A stretch of DNA of 64,000 nucleotides from CBDCME01 sp965218865. Lineage in GTDB: Bacteria > Pseudomonadota > Alphaproteobacteria > JAAXGF01. The notes below the pieces were generated by a model. It made no database searches, had not been told where the DNA came from, and was given only the letters and a program-made list of their open reading frames with translations. This document shows, piece after piece, positions 54,796 to 64,000 of the stretch. The stretch covers positions 75,035 to 139,034 of the forward strand of contig CBDCME010000009.1 of NCBI GenBank assembly GCA_965218865.1. The letters run 5' to 3'. Position numbers and translations under genes: made by a program. Each line of letters begins with the position of its first letter. The stretch's first letter is position 1.

Positions 54796-55332
54796 TCAAG
54801 GCAATTGATGAAAGTCGAAACACCAGCTCTTGCCGTTGATGCTTCGGGCTTCCGCCAATAGGTATATGTCGAGTTTCGCGGCATTATAGTTCCTTATCCA
54901 ATCTCTCATTTCTTCGAGCACGTTCTTTCCTTGAGGGCCGATCCTCCCAACCTCCCATACCATTACGCGAACATCGGCACGAGCGACGAGGAGTTTTTGA
55001 AAGTCGTCAATAACATCCCCGCCTTTTGCCCATTCGCATTCTGCCACCAAGGGAATCGAGCGCATGAATTCATCCTTCTTGTCCGCTAGATACCATAACG
55101 CATCAAAAAGCCACTCCCCACCGTGAAAACAGGCTGGAATTCTACCGTCTGTCTTGCAAGGGTCGACGCGAGACGCATAGGTCCAAAGTTGCCGGTCCTC
55201 GCCCCAGTCTATCCGGTGCCCGGCCTCGCATAAGGCCGTTAAAATTTCTTTTGTGCCAAGGTTGCGCCACTCAACCTGCTCGGTCAGTTTGTTAAGAGCG
55301 CTTTTTGTATTGTTGATGATTTTGTCTATCAT
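54796..55332 (-). CDS. transposon cargo: PD-(D/E)XK-like protein, unknown
   Basis: A 178-residue protein starts MIDKIINNTKSALNKLTEQV. The middle GGEWLFDALWYLADKKDEF (Asp77) and PLVAECEWAKGGDVIDDFQK (Glu98, Glu100), followed by LLVARADVRVMVWEVGR, have the spacing of a D...(E/Q)xE nuclease core: hydrophobic strand with Asp, then strand with acidic pair, then helix. This resembles restriction-endonuclease-like folds, but no Lys is present in the usual third position. It is carried inside the IS1595 transposon, 162 bp beyond the P63C gene. Function is inferred from pattern only. Confidence 0.5.
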   Translation of the reverse strand: MIDKIINNTKSALNKLTEQVEWRNLGTKEILTALCEAGHRIDWGEDRQLWTYASRVDPCKTDGRIPACFHGGEWLFDALWYLADKKDEFMRSIPLVAECEWAKGGDVIDDFQKLLVARADVRVMVWEVGRIGPQGKNVLEEMRDWIRNYNAAKLDIYLLAEARSINGKSWCFDFHQLP

Positions 55333-55494
55333 GATCGAACTTCCTCATAGCCAGCTTACAAAGCTGGACGATAAATTGCGGAAGATTCCCGCGTGAAAGC
55401 GGGCGGCCCAGCATAGGGGCATCCAGCTTCGGGTTTGGCGATAGGGGAAATCCTGGGACTGGTTTTCTACAAAGTCAATGGATTTTCGGCGGCA

Positions 55495-56412
55495 TTAGTC
55501 GTCCAGCGGGAGTTCAAAGTTTGTATTCATCTTAGGAAAAACGCGCTGGAGTCGGCGTTTGAATTCTCTCCAAGCTCGATCGGAGGGGTTGGAGTCAATC
55601 ACAGACTTCATTAGAACGATGACCCCATTTAAATGCTTCTGTAAAGCCGGGTGTCCGATGTTGCGAGTAAGGTATTGGTGGTGTTTGGCGGCCCGTGCGC
55701 CTGTTTTGATAGGTGGATTAAGATGTTCTAGTTTTTCCCTTACGCCAGGAGCCAAACGATCCCACACAATGTCATTTGTATAGTGGGCAACCACTTGGGG
55801 TCTGTTAACTTTCATTCCTTGCCATTGCCAACCACGCAAACGAAATATCTCCTGGTAAAATTCATCTGGGAATCGTTTTGCCCACTTGGCATGCTCAGCA
55901 AGAAGATATTTGTCAAGTATCTCTTGCAGAGCCTTTCGGTCGCGTATCTCTTGATAGCCAGTGGCTTCATCGATCAATGCGGCAATGCCGACATGGGCGA
56001 GGCCGCGAATCAACATCCTCGCATGGTCCGCGATATGAAGTTGGCTTTTGGTTAACGCGCCAGCATCATAGGCATCAATGAACACTTCACACACTGTGGG
56101 CAATAATTCATCGGCATAACCATATGCCACGCCACCCTTGACCCTGCGGAATTCAATCTGACTTGACGTCACGCCTAACTTATTGGGAATAAACGGTTTC
56201 AGGTTCTTTGCCGTCAAAAAAGCGGGCATGTTGACGTCGGCATCATAGTACTTTCGGCCTTTGGCTTGGCGGGCACGTCCAAGTGCTTGCATGAATCCGC
56301 TTTGGGTTATCAGGTGCCGTCCGTCCTCCAATACAGCACAAGGGATTTCAACCTTTCCGCCCGCGAGAACGATGACGCCTTCATGGGTTGCTCTTGGTAG
56401 TTTCAACTTCAT
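55495..56412 (-). CDS. transposon cargo: P63C-domain protein
   Basis: This 305-residue protein has the P63C layout: an N-terminal PCAVLEDGRHLITQSGFMQA, then ARQAKGRKYYDADVNMPAFL and QIEFRRVKGGVAYGYADELL. The C-terminal region has KWAKRFPDEFYQEIFRLRGW, YTNDIVWDRLAPGVREKLE, and KHHQYLTRNIGHPALQKHLN. The domain is known from phage and plasmid-borne proteins of unknown role. The gene overlaps the transposase stop by 4 bp (ATGA), so it is co-translated with it and is an integral part of the element. Confidence 0.8.
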   Translation of the reverse strand: MKLKLPRATHEGVIVLAGGKVEIPCAVLEDGRHLITQSGFMQALGRARQAKGRKYYDADVNMPAFLTAKNLKPFIPNKLGVTSSQIEFRRVKGGVAYGYADELLPTVCEVFIDAYDAGALTKSQLHIADHARMLIRGLAHVGIAALIDEATGYQEIRDRKALQEILDKYLLAEHAKWAKRFPDEFYQEIFRLRGWQWQGMKVNRPQVVAHYTNDIVWDRLAPGVREKLEHLNPPIKTGARAAKHHQYLTRNIGHPALQKHLNGVIVLMKSVIDSNPSDRAWREFKRRLQRVFPKMNTNFELPLDD

Positions 56413-57296
56413 CGTGCCATTCCCAAACCACGGTTGATGGTGAGGTCGAAGGCTGCAAAGGGATCGGCTTTCCGCAGGTTGTAGCGGTAGCAGAATTCAT
56501 CGACGTACTTTTGCAGGTGACGGCGGCTCACGCTGTGGAACTGGCCGAACATCCCGCGCTTCAACAGCGCCCAAAACCCCTCGATGGTATTGGTATGAAT
56601 GTCGCCATCCACGTACCAGTCGTCATGCTTGATGACGCTGTGCGGCAGTAGCTTGGACATGTCGAGGTATGCCTTGTATTCGTCCGTGATCAGGCTGGCT
56701 TTCGATGTATCGACGCGATCCCGCACGAAAGCCCGCATGTGCTTGGCCTTCATCTTTTCCTTCCGAACCGCCTTTGCCGTGACGTTGCCGCCCCGCTCGA
56801 CCGCGCCGATTACGGGAGCCTTCTTGGTTCCACGGCCCGGCTTGTGTTGTCCGTCCGGCCCGTCTCCCTTGGTGCCCTTGCGCGGCTTGCCGCCCACGTA
56901 AGTCTCATCCATCTCGACGATGCCGGTCAGCATTTGGCGCTGTTCGTATTGCGTCATGGCCTTGCGGATTTGCATGTTGATCCGCCAAGCCGTGTTCTTG
57001 TTGACGTGAATGTCGCGGGAGAGTTGGAGCGCGGACAGTCCCTTCTTGGCGTTCAGCATCAGCATGACCGCGAGAAACCACTTTTGCAGCGGCATATGGG
57101 TATGATGGAAAATCGTACCCACCGTTACGCTGAACGATGTCTTGCAATCGTAGCAATAATGACGGTGCTGATTGCGGATGGTGTTGTCGCTGTCACAGTA
57201 CGCGCATTTCGGCGTACCGCCCCAACGGGCTTGCTCAAGGCGGGCGATGCAGGATTCTTGGGTGGGAAAGCGCTCGAAAATTCGTACTATGTTCAT
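56409..57296 (-). CDS. IS1595-family (ISXO2-like) transposase
   Basis: This 295-residue transposase has an N-terminal zinc ribbon (PKCAYCDSDNTIRNQHRHYC, YDCKTSF) and a DDE/N core: Asp in GIVEMDETYVGGKPRK, Asp in SLITDEYKAYLDM, Glu in IHTNTIEGFWALLKRG. The intact frame starts at MNIVRIFERFPTQESCIARL. Confidence 0.93.
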   Translation of the reverse strand: MNIVRIFERFPTQESCIARLEQARWGGTPKCAYCDSDNTIRNQHRHYCYDCKTSFSVTVGTIFHHTHMPLQKWFLAVMLMLNAKKGLSALQLSRDIHVNKNTAWRINMQIRKAMTQYEQRQMLTGIVEMDETYVGGKPRKGTKGDGPDGQHKPGRGTKKAPVIGAVERGGNVTAKAVRKEKMKAKHMRAFVRDRVDTSKASLITDEYKAYLDMSKLLPHSVIKHDDWYVDGDIHTNTIEGFWALLKRGMFGQFHSVSRRHLQKYVDEFCYRYNLRKADPFAAFDLTINRGLGMAR

Positions 57297-57389
57297 GGCG
57301 CTAGGCTCCTGGGCTGTTGGTTTAACCTCTTGACAAGATTGAACCTACCACGCCCAGGGCCTATCGTCAATACCTTAAACTAGGAAATT

Positions 57390-58423
57390 CCGATCCTGGT
57401 TACCACCATCAATGTCCGCTTCACGAGAGATGTACAGGTACTGAGCATTGACGGAGAAACCAGGCGACAAGGAGTAGCTGCTCGAGACCTGGAACATGTC
57501 GTTCTCGTCCTGGCCGGGATTCGAGATCACCCCCTCGTCCTCGCCATGGAGATAGCTGGTGGCAAATGCCCAGGGTCCGGTCGAATAACCGACGCCCGCG
57601 GTCGCCGACCAGCCGTCGGTCCGTTGCACCTGCGTTGCCATCGTGCAACCACCACCACAGATCTGCAACCCATGATCCTCGCGCGCCCAGCCGCCGGCGA
57701 CCCGCAGGCCACCCATGGTGAGAGCGAGACCGGCTTGGTAAATCGTGGGATCGTCGTCGTCGATGCCGGCGATTGCACCGGCAATAGTGGTGAACCCATC
57801 ATCGATCTTGTCGGGCGCGTTCACCGTCCCGAAACCGGCCTGCGCGACGATACCGACACCACCCATTTCGCCTTCGTAATGGGCGCCGATGTCGATGGCG
57901 TTGGTATAGGTCGTATTCTGGTCGGAAACACCGAACTTCAACGATCCCTGGCTACCCGCGGTCCCGTTACCGATGATAAAGGTGCCCAAGGTTGTCTGGG
58001 TGTCCGGCGTCCAACTGAGAGCAAACTGGAAGCCCCCCATGCGCGGCGTGAAATAGGTCACCTTGGGTGCCTTGTCACTGAAATCTAGGGCCGTCGAATG
58101 GGATGGGTACGCAACAGGCCGACGGAATTCTGCGTCGACAACGCGAAGGCCGTTTCCCAACCGGAGTTGATCAGAATGCCCTCGTTGCTGCCCGCCGTGT
58201 CGAAGGCCCAGTTGTGACGCGCCGAATCTTCCTGCCCTAGTTGGAAGGCACCGAAGCTTCCGGCGATGTCCACGCGGGCGGCATCGATGTTGTCGGTATC
58301 CTGTTGGGTTTCCAACTCGATCCGACCACCGATCTCCAGGCCGTTTTCGAGTTCACCCCGGATTTGGAAGTAAACCTCGCCGACCTGAACGATGTCCCCG
58401 GAGTTAGGCAATGTCCCGGCTGA
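57390..58423 (-). pseudogene. outer-membrane porin, internal fragment
   Basis: The remaining middle of an alphaproteobacterial porin includes GEVYFQIRGELENGLEIGGR, VDIAGSFGAFQLGQED, then a frame change near 58105, then ALDFSDKAPKVTYFTPRMGG, FQFALSWTPDTQ and later AFATSYLHGEDEGVI. The N-terminus is cut by IS256 (58424) and the C-terminus by the IS1595 transposon (57389), so signal peptide and closing strand are both gone. Confidence 0.88.
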
Positions 58424-59851
58424 TGTTGAAAAAGTGAGGTAGGCGTCATTCGCCTGGAACCGTTAGGCTCTGGGTGTTGAATCCATCAAGGAGAACGACG
58501 CCATGACCAAGACTACACGGAACAGCCGCCTTTCGAAACTGTTGGAGATCCCGCTTCCGCTGTTGCCGCCGGCCTTGCCGGAGGCTTTTGATGATCTGCG
58601 CATGAGCGTGGATCGCTTTTGCCTGTTGGCCGGGGTGGAGACCCTGGGCGAGATGCTGGACGAGGATAGCGAGGTGCTCTGCGGAGCGCGCCACGCCCGC
58701 ACGGCCGAGCGGCAGGGCCATCGCTGGGGGACAACCCAGAGCGAGATTGCCTATCACGGGGGCAAGGTGAAGCTGACGCGCCCGCGGGTGCGCGATCTTG
58801 CGGGCAAGGAGATGAGCTTGCCGAGCTGGGAGTTGCTCTCGGACCCGGCGCTTTTGCAGTCCTGGGCGATGAACATCATGCTGCTTACGGTTTCGACCCG
58901 CAAGTACGCGGGCGCCGTGCGCCTGCCCGGCGAGGCCAGCGGCGACTTGCCGGCACGCGCGGGCGATGCGACCTCGAAGTCCGCGGTCTCGCGGCGCTTC
59001 GTGGCCATGACGCGCAAGAAGCTGAAGGCCTTCCTGGCCAGCGACCTTTCGGATCTCGATCTCCTGGTCATCCAGATCGACGGGCTGCACGTCGGCGATC
59101 ACGTGTTGCTGGCAGCTATTGGCATCGACGGCGCGGGCGAGAAGCATGTTCTAGGCCTGGCCGAAGGTGCCACGGAGAATGCCGCCACGGTGCAGGCGCT
59201 GCTCGACAACCTGACCGCCCGCGGCCTCGACCCGGAAGTGCCCCGGCTCTTCATCGTCGACGGCGCCAAGGCGCTCTCCAAGGCGATCAAGCGGACCTTC
59301 GGGCCGGTGGCCGCCCTCCAGCGCTGCCAGGTCCACAAGGGCCGCAACATCATCGAGCGCCTCGACGAAAGCCTTCATGCCGGCGTCAAGAAGGCGCTCA
59401 GGCAAGCCTGGGACCAAGACGATGCCGAGAAAGCCGAACGCCTCATGAAGAACCTGGCGCGCCGCCTGGAGACCGAGGCCCCCGGCGTTTCGGCTTCCAT
59501 CCTGGAGGGCCTGGATGAGATCCTCACCGTGATCCGCTTGGGCCTGCCGCCCAAGCTCAGGCGCTCCTTGGCCTGCACCAACGCCATCGAGAATGCCTTG
59601 GGAACGGTCAGGATGGTGCAGCACAATGTCAAGCGCTGGCGCAACGCCGAGATGGCCTTGCGATGGACCGCCGCCGGCCTCCTGGAAGCCCAAAAGACCT
59701 CCGTCGCCTCAAGGCCTACCGGCAACTCCCCATCCTCAGAGCTGCCCTCGAGGATCACGTGAAAAAGGCAAAAGCGAAAAGCGCCATTGAAACCATCAAA
59801 GAGGCCGCCTAGCCTCGAAGCCCAACCATGCCTGCCTCGCCTTTTTCAACA
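58424..59851 (+). mobile_element. IS256-family insertion sequence
   Basis: Ends TGTTGAAAAAGTGAGGTAGG (58424 on) and the inverted TGTTGAAAAAGGCGAGGCAG (ending 59851) match well, as in IS256 elements. The flanks show no obvious 8-9 bp duplication. It truncates the porin on its left. The 262 bp to the right (59852-60113) contain no recognisable gene. Confidence 0.88.
58503..59814 (+). pseudogene. IS256 transposase with C-terminal frameshift
   Basis: MTKTTRNSRLSKLLEIPLPL leads to the DDE core: Asp in LLVIQIDGLHVGDHV, Asp in RLFIVDGAKALSKAI, Glu in CTNAIENALGTVRM. After GLLEAQKT, around 59700, the family C-terminus (RRLKAYRQLPILRAALEDHV, KKAKAKSAIETIKEAA) continues in another frame to TAG at 59812-59814. 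A one-base change therefore replaces the last 40 or so residues. Activity is doubtful. Confidence 0.85.
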
Positions 59852-60113
59852 GAGCATGGGACATCGCCCGCCATCTTGCAAGTATGGATTGGTCGGTGGT
59901 GAGAAAATTCCACCACCACTGTTAGGCAGATGTGCCGTTATTATGTGGCGATCGTCAAGGATAAACGGCCCGAGAGGGATGTAAAAATTCAACACTGTTG
60001 CTCCGACGCAACACTTTGGGCCTCATTTGCCCTGAATCCGGCCTCCGCGCGCCTTGACTCGCCGGCTGGCGATGGCCTAATGCAGCCTCGCCGGTGTGAG
60101 TCGGGAGCAGAAA

Positions 60114-61241
60114 ATGGAGAGTGATCGGGCGGTCACGCAACCGAAATCCCTGGATGAGGCCCTCGCCGAAGCCCGGGCTCGCCAAGCCGCGGGCCAGATC
60201 GAAGACGCCAAGGCGCGGTATGAGCATATCCTGACCCGCGCCCCGGGTCACCCGCAGTCGCTGACCATGCTGGCCTCGATTTGTTACCGTCTGGGACAGG
60301 TCCGGCAAGCCGATGCCTACGTCGAGGAGGCCCTGGAGGTCTACCGGTCGACGCTGGCGGAAAATCCAGAGATTCAAAGGTTGCGGGCGGCGTATGTGAA
60401 TCTGCTCCTGGCCCGGGGCCGGAATTCGGAGGCGGAAGCCGCGATCCAAAAATTGACGATGCCCTTGGTGCCCATGCGCGCCGACGAGGCGACCTTCGAG
60501 CGGCTTCGTCGGCAGGGGCAGGAAAGAAATTTGCCCGCCATCCTGGTAAACACCCTTCCCAAAACCGCCAGCGAGAGCATCTGGAACAAACTCGCCCAGG
60601 GGCTGGGCATGGCCCAATGTCACGTCTCCATTGGCCTTTTTCCCGATTGCTGTGCCGTGCCGGCGCGGGTCCAACAGCTGGCCACCGGCGGCATCTCCGC
60701 GAAGGAACACTTGCCGGCGACGCCACACAACCTGGCGACCCTTGTCGCCGCCGGCATCTCCCGGATCGTCATGCACGTTCGCGACCCCCGCCAGGCGACC
60801 CTCTCGTGGGCGCACTTCGTCAGGAACGACATCGGTAAGCGGCCGTTGGGGCCGCTGTGGCGCCGGATCGTACCGCCGGCCGACGTCCTCGACGACTCGG
60901 TGCGCGCGCAAATCGATTGGCACATCGCCAACTACCTGCCGATCGTCGTCGGTTACATCGGTGAATGGGTCGCGGCGGCCGAGGATCCCGGCAACGGCAT
61001 TGAAATCCGTTTTCTGACCTTCGAGGAATTCAAACGCGATCCCGCGGATTACTACGCCCGGGTGCTCGAATTCCTCGATATCGACGCGGCGATGTTCGCC
61101 GCCGACGCCAACGCCGAGGTCGTCCATTTGCGGAAAGGCGAGACCGACGAATGGCGTGGCACCTTCAAGCCCATACAAAGAGACCGCGCCTGGGACAAGA
61201 TTCCCCCGCCCCTAGCCAAGCGTTTCGGCTGGCCCCCCTGA
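60114..61241 (+). CDS. TPR-domain sulfotransferase family protein
   Basis: This 375-residue cytosolic protein starts MESDRAVTQPKSLDEALAEA with GGGAG 6 bp upstream. Residues about 15-110 are tetratricopeptide-like helices (ARQAAGQIEDAKARYEHILT, HPQSLTMLASICYRLGQVRQ). The sulfotransferase domain follows: PAILVNTLPKTASESIWNKL holds the 5'-phosphosulfate loop (PKTxS), and IVMHVRDPRQATLSWAHF holds the 3'-phosphate-binding Arg and Ser. It probably transfers sulfate from PAPS to a glycan or other exported molecule. It is intact, and it lies near the rhamnose pathway genes only in the loose sense of surface-polysaccharide context. Confidence 0.88.
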   Translation: MESDRAVTQPKSLDEALAEARARQAAGQIEDAKARYEHILTRAPGHPQSLTMLASICYRLGQVRQADAYVEEALEVYRSTLAENPEIQRLRAAYVNLLLARGRNSEAEAAIQKLTMPLVPMRADEATFERLRRQGQERNLPAILVNTLPKTASESIWNKLAQGLGMAQCHVSIGLFPDCCAVPARVQQLATGGISAKEHLPATPHNLATLVAAGISRIVMHVRDPRQATLSWAHFVRNDIGKRPLGPLWRRIVPPADVLDDSVRAQIDWHIANYLPIVVGYIGEWVAAAEDPGNGIEIRFLTFEEFKRDPADYYARVLEFLDIDAAMFAADANAEVVHLRKGETDEWRGTFKPIQRDRAWDKIPPPLAKRFGWPP

Positions 61242-61272
61242 GGACCCCCCCTGGCGCTCGGCCGATACCCGG

Positions 61273-61432
61273 TCAAGCCTCGTATTGATCGATCAACTTG
61301 TGCCAACGCTTGGATTTCAGCGCCTGCGTCGATCCATCGGCGCGATGATTCCGAAAAACGATGGTCACCCCGCGCGATGCTAAAGACGTCGTCGCGAACG
61401 GAGCGGAGCGACCCGGGAAACGGCACCTAATA
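61273..61432 (-). pseudogene. unknown gene, 3' fragment cut by IS630
   Basis: The minus strand reads TTSLASRGVTIVFRNHRADG and STQALKSKRWHKLIDQYEA with a TGA at 61273-61275. The frame is entered from IS630 copy 5 at 61432, so only the last 50 or so residues remain. I do not recognise the family. Confidence 0.45.
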
Positions 61433-62596
61433 CCAACCGCCCTAGAGTTTGACTCGCGCAAAGGTTTACACGCTAGGTTTTGTGTGATTCAAGGTTGTTG
61501 GCAACAAGGGAGTGTGTTCAATGCCAACGATTCCTTTGCGAAACGACTTTGATGCTGAAAGAGTCCGTGTTCTTGCGGCACGGAGCGATGATGGGAACCA
61601 GGCGCGACGGCTTTTGTCGATGGCGGCCATCTACGATGGGATGGATCGAGCGTGCGCGGCGGGTATTGGCGGCATGGATCGGCAGACGTTGCGGGACTGG
61701 GTTCACCGGTTCAACGCGGGAGGTCCGGCCGGTCTGATCGACCGCAAGCCGAACGGGGCGTTGCGTCGGTTGACGCCGTCGCAAATGGCGGCGCTTTCGC
61801 GGGCTATCGAGGCCGGTCCCGATCCCGAACGGGATGGGGTCGTGCGCTGGCGCTGCATCGATCTCAAGCAACTGATCCGAACGCGCTTCGGCGTGGACTA
61901 TCACGAGCGGAGCGTCGGCAAGCTGCTGGCCGCGCTCGGGTTCTCGCATATTTCCGCGCGCCCGCGCCACGTCGGCCAGGATGCGCGGGCACAGGAGGAA
62001 TTTAAAAAAAAGTTTTCCCGAACACTTGGCGAAAATCGTAGCGGCACAGCCACCGGACACGCCCATCGAGGTTTGGTTTCAAGATGAAATGCGCGTCGGC
62101 CAGAAGAACAGCCTGGTGCGCCAGTGGGCCCCAAAGGGATCGCGCCCGCGCCAGGTCAAGGACCTACGGACCTCTTCGGCGTATCTCTTCGGCGCCATCT
62201 GCCCCGAGCGCGGTGAGGGCGCGGCGCTGGTCATGCCGCGCGCCAATACTGAAGCCATGGACCTGCATCTCGAGGAAATCAGCCGGGCCGTTGCCCCAAA
62301 CGCCCATGCCGTCGTGCTGCTCGACCAAGCCGCATGGCACACCACTGCCAAACTCGGCATCCCGGAGAACATCTCCCTCGTGCCTTTGCCACCCAAGTCC
62401 CCGGAGCTCAATCCCGCCGAAAATGTCTGGCAATACCTCCGCCAGAACTGGCTCTCCAATCGTGTCTTCGACTCCTATGAAGCCATCGTCGAGGCCTCTT
62501 GCCAAGCCTGGAACAACCTGACCGACCAACCTTGGAAGATCATGTCCATCGGCCTCAGAGCGTGGGCTCACACAAGTCAATGTTAAGGGCGGTTGG
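61433..62596 (+). mobile_element. IS630-family insertion sequence, copy 5
   Basis: A full 1164-bp copy is flanked by TA (61431-61432 and 62597-62598) with perfect CCAACCGCCC / GGGCGGTTGG ends. The region to its right up to 62829 (about 230 bp) has no recognisable gene and does not continue the fragment on the left in any obvious way. Confidence 0.95.
61521..62586 (+). CDS. IS630 transposase, two overlapping frames (copy 5)
   Basis: First frame 61521-62087 and second frame 61981-62586 are joined at the A8 run as in the other copies. The C-terminus reads AWAHTSQC. Catalytic residues are intact. Confidence 0.88.
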
Positions 62597-62829
62597 TATA
62601 AGTAGTTCTACCATACAGCCTTGAAGGCGTGTACGGGTTATCGAAATTCAGGCAAGGGTATTTTTCCGAATCGAAGCTGCATGGAGCGCAATCATGAGAG
62701 ATCACGTCTAGAAAAATAGACTCTCGAGCCACGGGTTAGGTGATCCGTCCGATATTACCGCGCGCGTCTTGGTAAACTTTTTCGTGACACCTTGGAATTC
62801 CGTGGCCGAAGGTTTAGGAGCACCGAGCA

Positions 62830-64000
62830 CTAGAATTCGGCGCGAATTCCGCCGGTGATGCGTTGGCGGTCGAAGTCGTCGTAGCCGACCAAGGCCTAGA
62901 AATCGAGGAAGGGCATGATCCCGTTTGGCAGAACGCCAAGCAGACTAAAGCCAAGATTGAAATAGTCGCGGTCGGGGGCATCGGTTCTGACGGCGAATAC
63001 GGTACCAGCGGCGTCGTTCACGAATTGGGTATCGATATTGTGCGCGTCGTCCCGGTATTCGTGCTCCCACTCGATCCGGGCCTGGGGCACGAGGACGCCC
63101 CACTCGGTACTGATCGCGAAGGATGCGTGTCCGCCCAGGACCGTGGTTAACGAGGTCGAGTTGCTGTCGCCCACGGTCACGGCCAGGCCGGAACCGTTGA
63201 GATCCCGCTCGGTGAAGCCGTCGATCTCGGAGCGCGAGTAGTTCACCCGCGCATGGGGCCCAATGCTCCACGCATCATGGTAGAAGTCGTAACCGCCGCC
63301 GAAGCTCCCCGACGCTTGCCAACCTTGCGTACCGGCCTTGGTCAACACGTTTGTCTGAGGAATGCCGCAGTCCGTTTCCTGAAACACGCCCTTGCGAATG
63401 AAAGTGTAATCGTTGTAGCCGAAACCCGCGGTACCGTCGACGTAGAAGGCGTCCCCGAAGGTGTGGCTAGCGTAGACCTGAAGGTAATAGCTGTCGCCGT
63501 CGGAGGAGCCATCGTTATTCGGCGGCGTGAAATTTGCCCCTACCGCGTCCTGGTCGAACTCCGAGCGTACGATATCGATCCCGAACAGGGCACCCGCGAT
63601 CAAGGCATCCGTCACCAGGTAGTCGCCCCCGATCTGAACCCCGGCCGTCTCCCCGGTGTAGCTGCGTTCTTGGTCGTTCGCGTCTCGATCCCGATCAAAA
63701 AATTCACCCTTGAGATTCAAATAGCCGGAAAATCGGCTGAACTCGATTTCCTCCTCGCCGGAAGTCCCGGCCAGGGCCGAATCCTCCGCTGTCCCGTTTC
63801 GCAGGTCTTCCATGTGTTCCTCGGCTTCTGCCGTGCGCGCCTGAGCGCGCGCGAGCGCGAGGTCGTTGCCGCTGAGAACCTGGCTTGGATTGAGCGACGA
63901 CTCGCTGTCACCCGACAGGTCGCCCTCGACGTCGTCACCGCCGGGATCAAAGCATAGCCCACCCAGCAAAGTGGGATCTCCAGCACAAACATTGATAAAG
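62830..64000 (-). pseudogene. autotransporter beta-barrel protein with in-frame TAG (5' end outside window)
   Basis: The frame enters from the right edge (CAGDPTLLGGLCFDPGGDDV). It contains a coiled-coil-like stretch (LALARAQARTAEAEEHMEDL) and then an autotransporter barrel (FSGYLNLKGEFFDRDRD, GVQIGGDYLVTDALIAGALF, GGYDFYHDAWSIGPHARVNY, PQARIEWEHEYRDDA). At 62896-62898 a TAG follows PFLDF. The frame continues ALVGYDDFDRQRITGGIRAE F to TAG at 62830-62832, which is the expected final strand with C-terminal Phe. Without readthrough the last two strands are lost and outer-membrane assembly should fail. Confidence 0.85.

Larger units (their letters stand above)
54729..57389 (-). mobile_element. 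IS1595-family transposon with two cargo genes (2661 bp)
   Basis: The element is bounded by a perfect 22-bp inverted repeat beginning AATTTCCTAGTTTAAGGTAT (54729 on, inverted to 57389). It contains an IS1595 (ISXO2-like) transposase gene and, downstream in the same direction, a P63C-domain gene and a PD-(D/E)XK-like gene. The flanks are a kinase receiver domain (left) and a porin (right) and share no duplication, so the copy has been involved in a rearrangement. Plain IS1595 elements are about 1 kb, so most of this one is passenger DNA. The interior is AT-richer than its surroundings. Confidence 0.88.

Noticed and set aside
60114..61241. Rhamnose-pathway partner of the rfb genes
   Set aside because: It lies 16 kb away across several insertions and is a sulfotransferase. 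Any functional link to the rfb cluster is speculation.

Overview
The window is high-GC DNA from what looks like an alphaproteobacterium (Rhodospirillales-like). Supporting signs are the CC0125/CC1285-type lipoprotein, the DUF6456-type phage gene, the SBP_bac_5 transporter protein, MsrP, and Gram-negative barrel proteins ending in Phe. It is very rich in insertion sequences. About a third of the 64 kb is mobile DNA from at least nine families: IS630 (five full copies plus one edge fragment), ISAs1 (two copies), IS1634, IS21, IS1380 (one copy plus one remnant), IS3, IS5, IS1595 and IS256. Near-identity of the IS630 and ISAs1 copies points to recent expansion. Many host genes are cut by insertions, frameshifts or single in-frame stop codons, so this resembles a genome in active decay. 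No rRNA, tRNA or CRISPR was found. Layout, left to right. 1-1.7 kb: head-to-tail IS630 copies cutting a PD-(D/E)XK-type gene. 1.96-3.54 kb: a four-gene nitrile hydratase / thiocyanate hydrolase-like cluster with a split beta chain and a cobalt-type metal motif. 3.6-5.2 kb: a peptide-type solute-binding protein. 5.4-8.3 kb: a pile of remnants (IS21 end, IS1380, an ATM1-like ABC transporter) invaded by ISAs1. 8.3-10.3 kb: IS1634. 10.3-23.0 kb: the early and replication part of a prophage, all on the minus strand except higBA (ParB-like, PAPS-reductase-like, DUF6456, DUF6378, RuvC-like resolvase, primase-helicase, PD-(D/E)XK nuclease, DUF6511, SF2 helicase). It is broken by a second ISAs1 and ends at an IS21. 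Its intergenic DNA holds unusual short-motif arrays and palindromes. 25.6-27.4 kb: a 5'-truncated autotransporter with a fibronectin III domain. 27.5-32.8 kb: IS1380 with a nested IS630, then IS3 and a broken phage integrase. 33.2-39.7 kb: the least disturbed stretch, with msrP, an aspartate aminotransferase, a ZnuA-like protein, TerD and a CaCA cation exchanger, plus a family of large hairpin repeats. 40.9-44.4 kb: the dTDP-rhamnose cluster rfbBACD, in which rfbB, rfbA and rfbD each carry one in-frame TAA. 44.6-47.7 kb: a lipoprotein, an atypical Nramp-like transporter and an endonuclease/phosphatase-fold gene whose catalytic Glu position is a TAA. 47.7-54.7 kb: an OsmC fragment, two tandem family-3 solute-binding genes (one dead) and a divergent hybrid histidine kinase split by IS5 and IS630. 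54.7-59.9 kb: an IS1595 transposon with two cargo genes, a porin remnant and IS256. 60.1-64 kb: a TPR-sulfotransferase, the last IS630, and the C-terminal part of a second autotransporter barrel running off the edge. How the genes fit together: the rfb genes once made dTDP-L-rhamnose. The tandem solute-binding proteins and the divergent kinase probably formed a sensing unit. The prophage genes form a translationally coupled replication and recombination operon. The strongest candidates for something undescribed are the prophage's strictly 5-nt periodic GCCNN array (22021-22190), its GG(T/C/A)AAC arrays, and the cargo-bearing IS1595 transposon.
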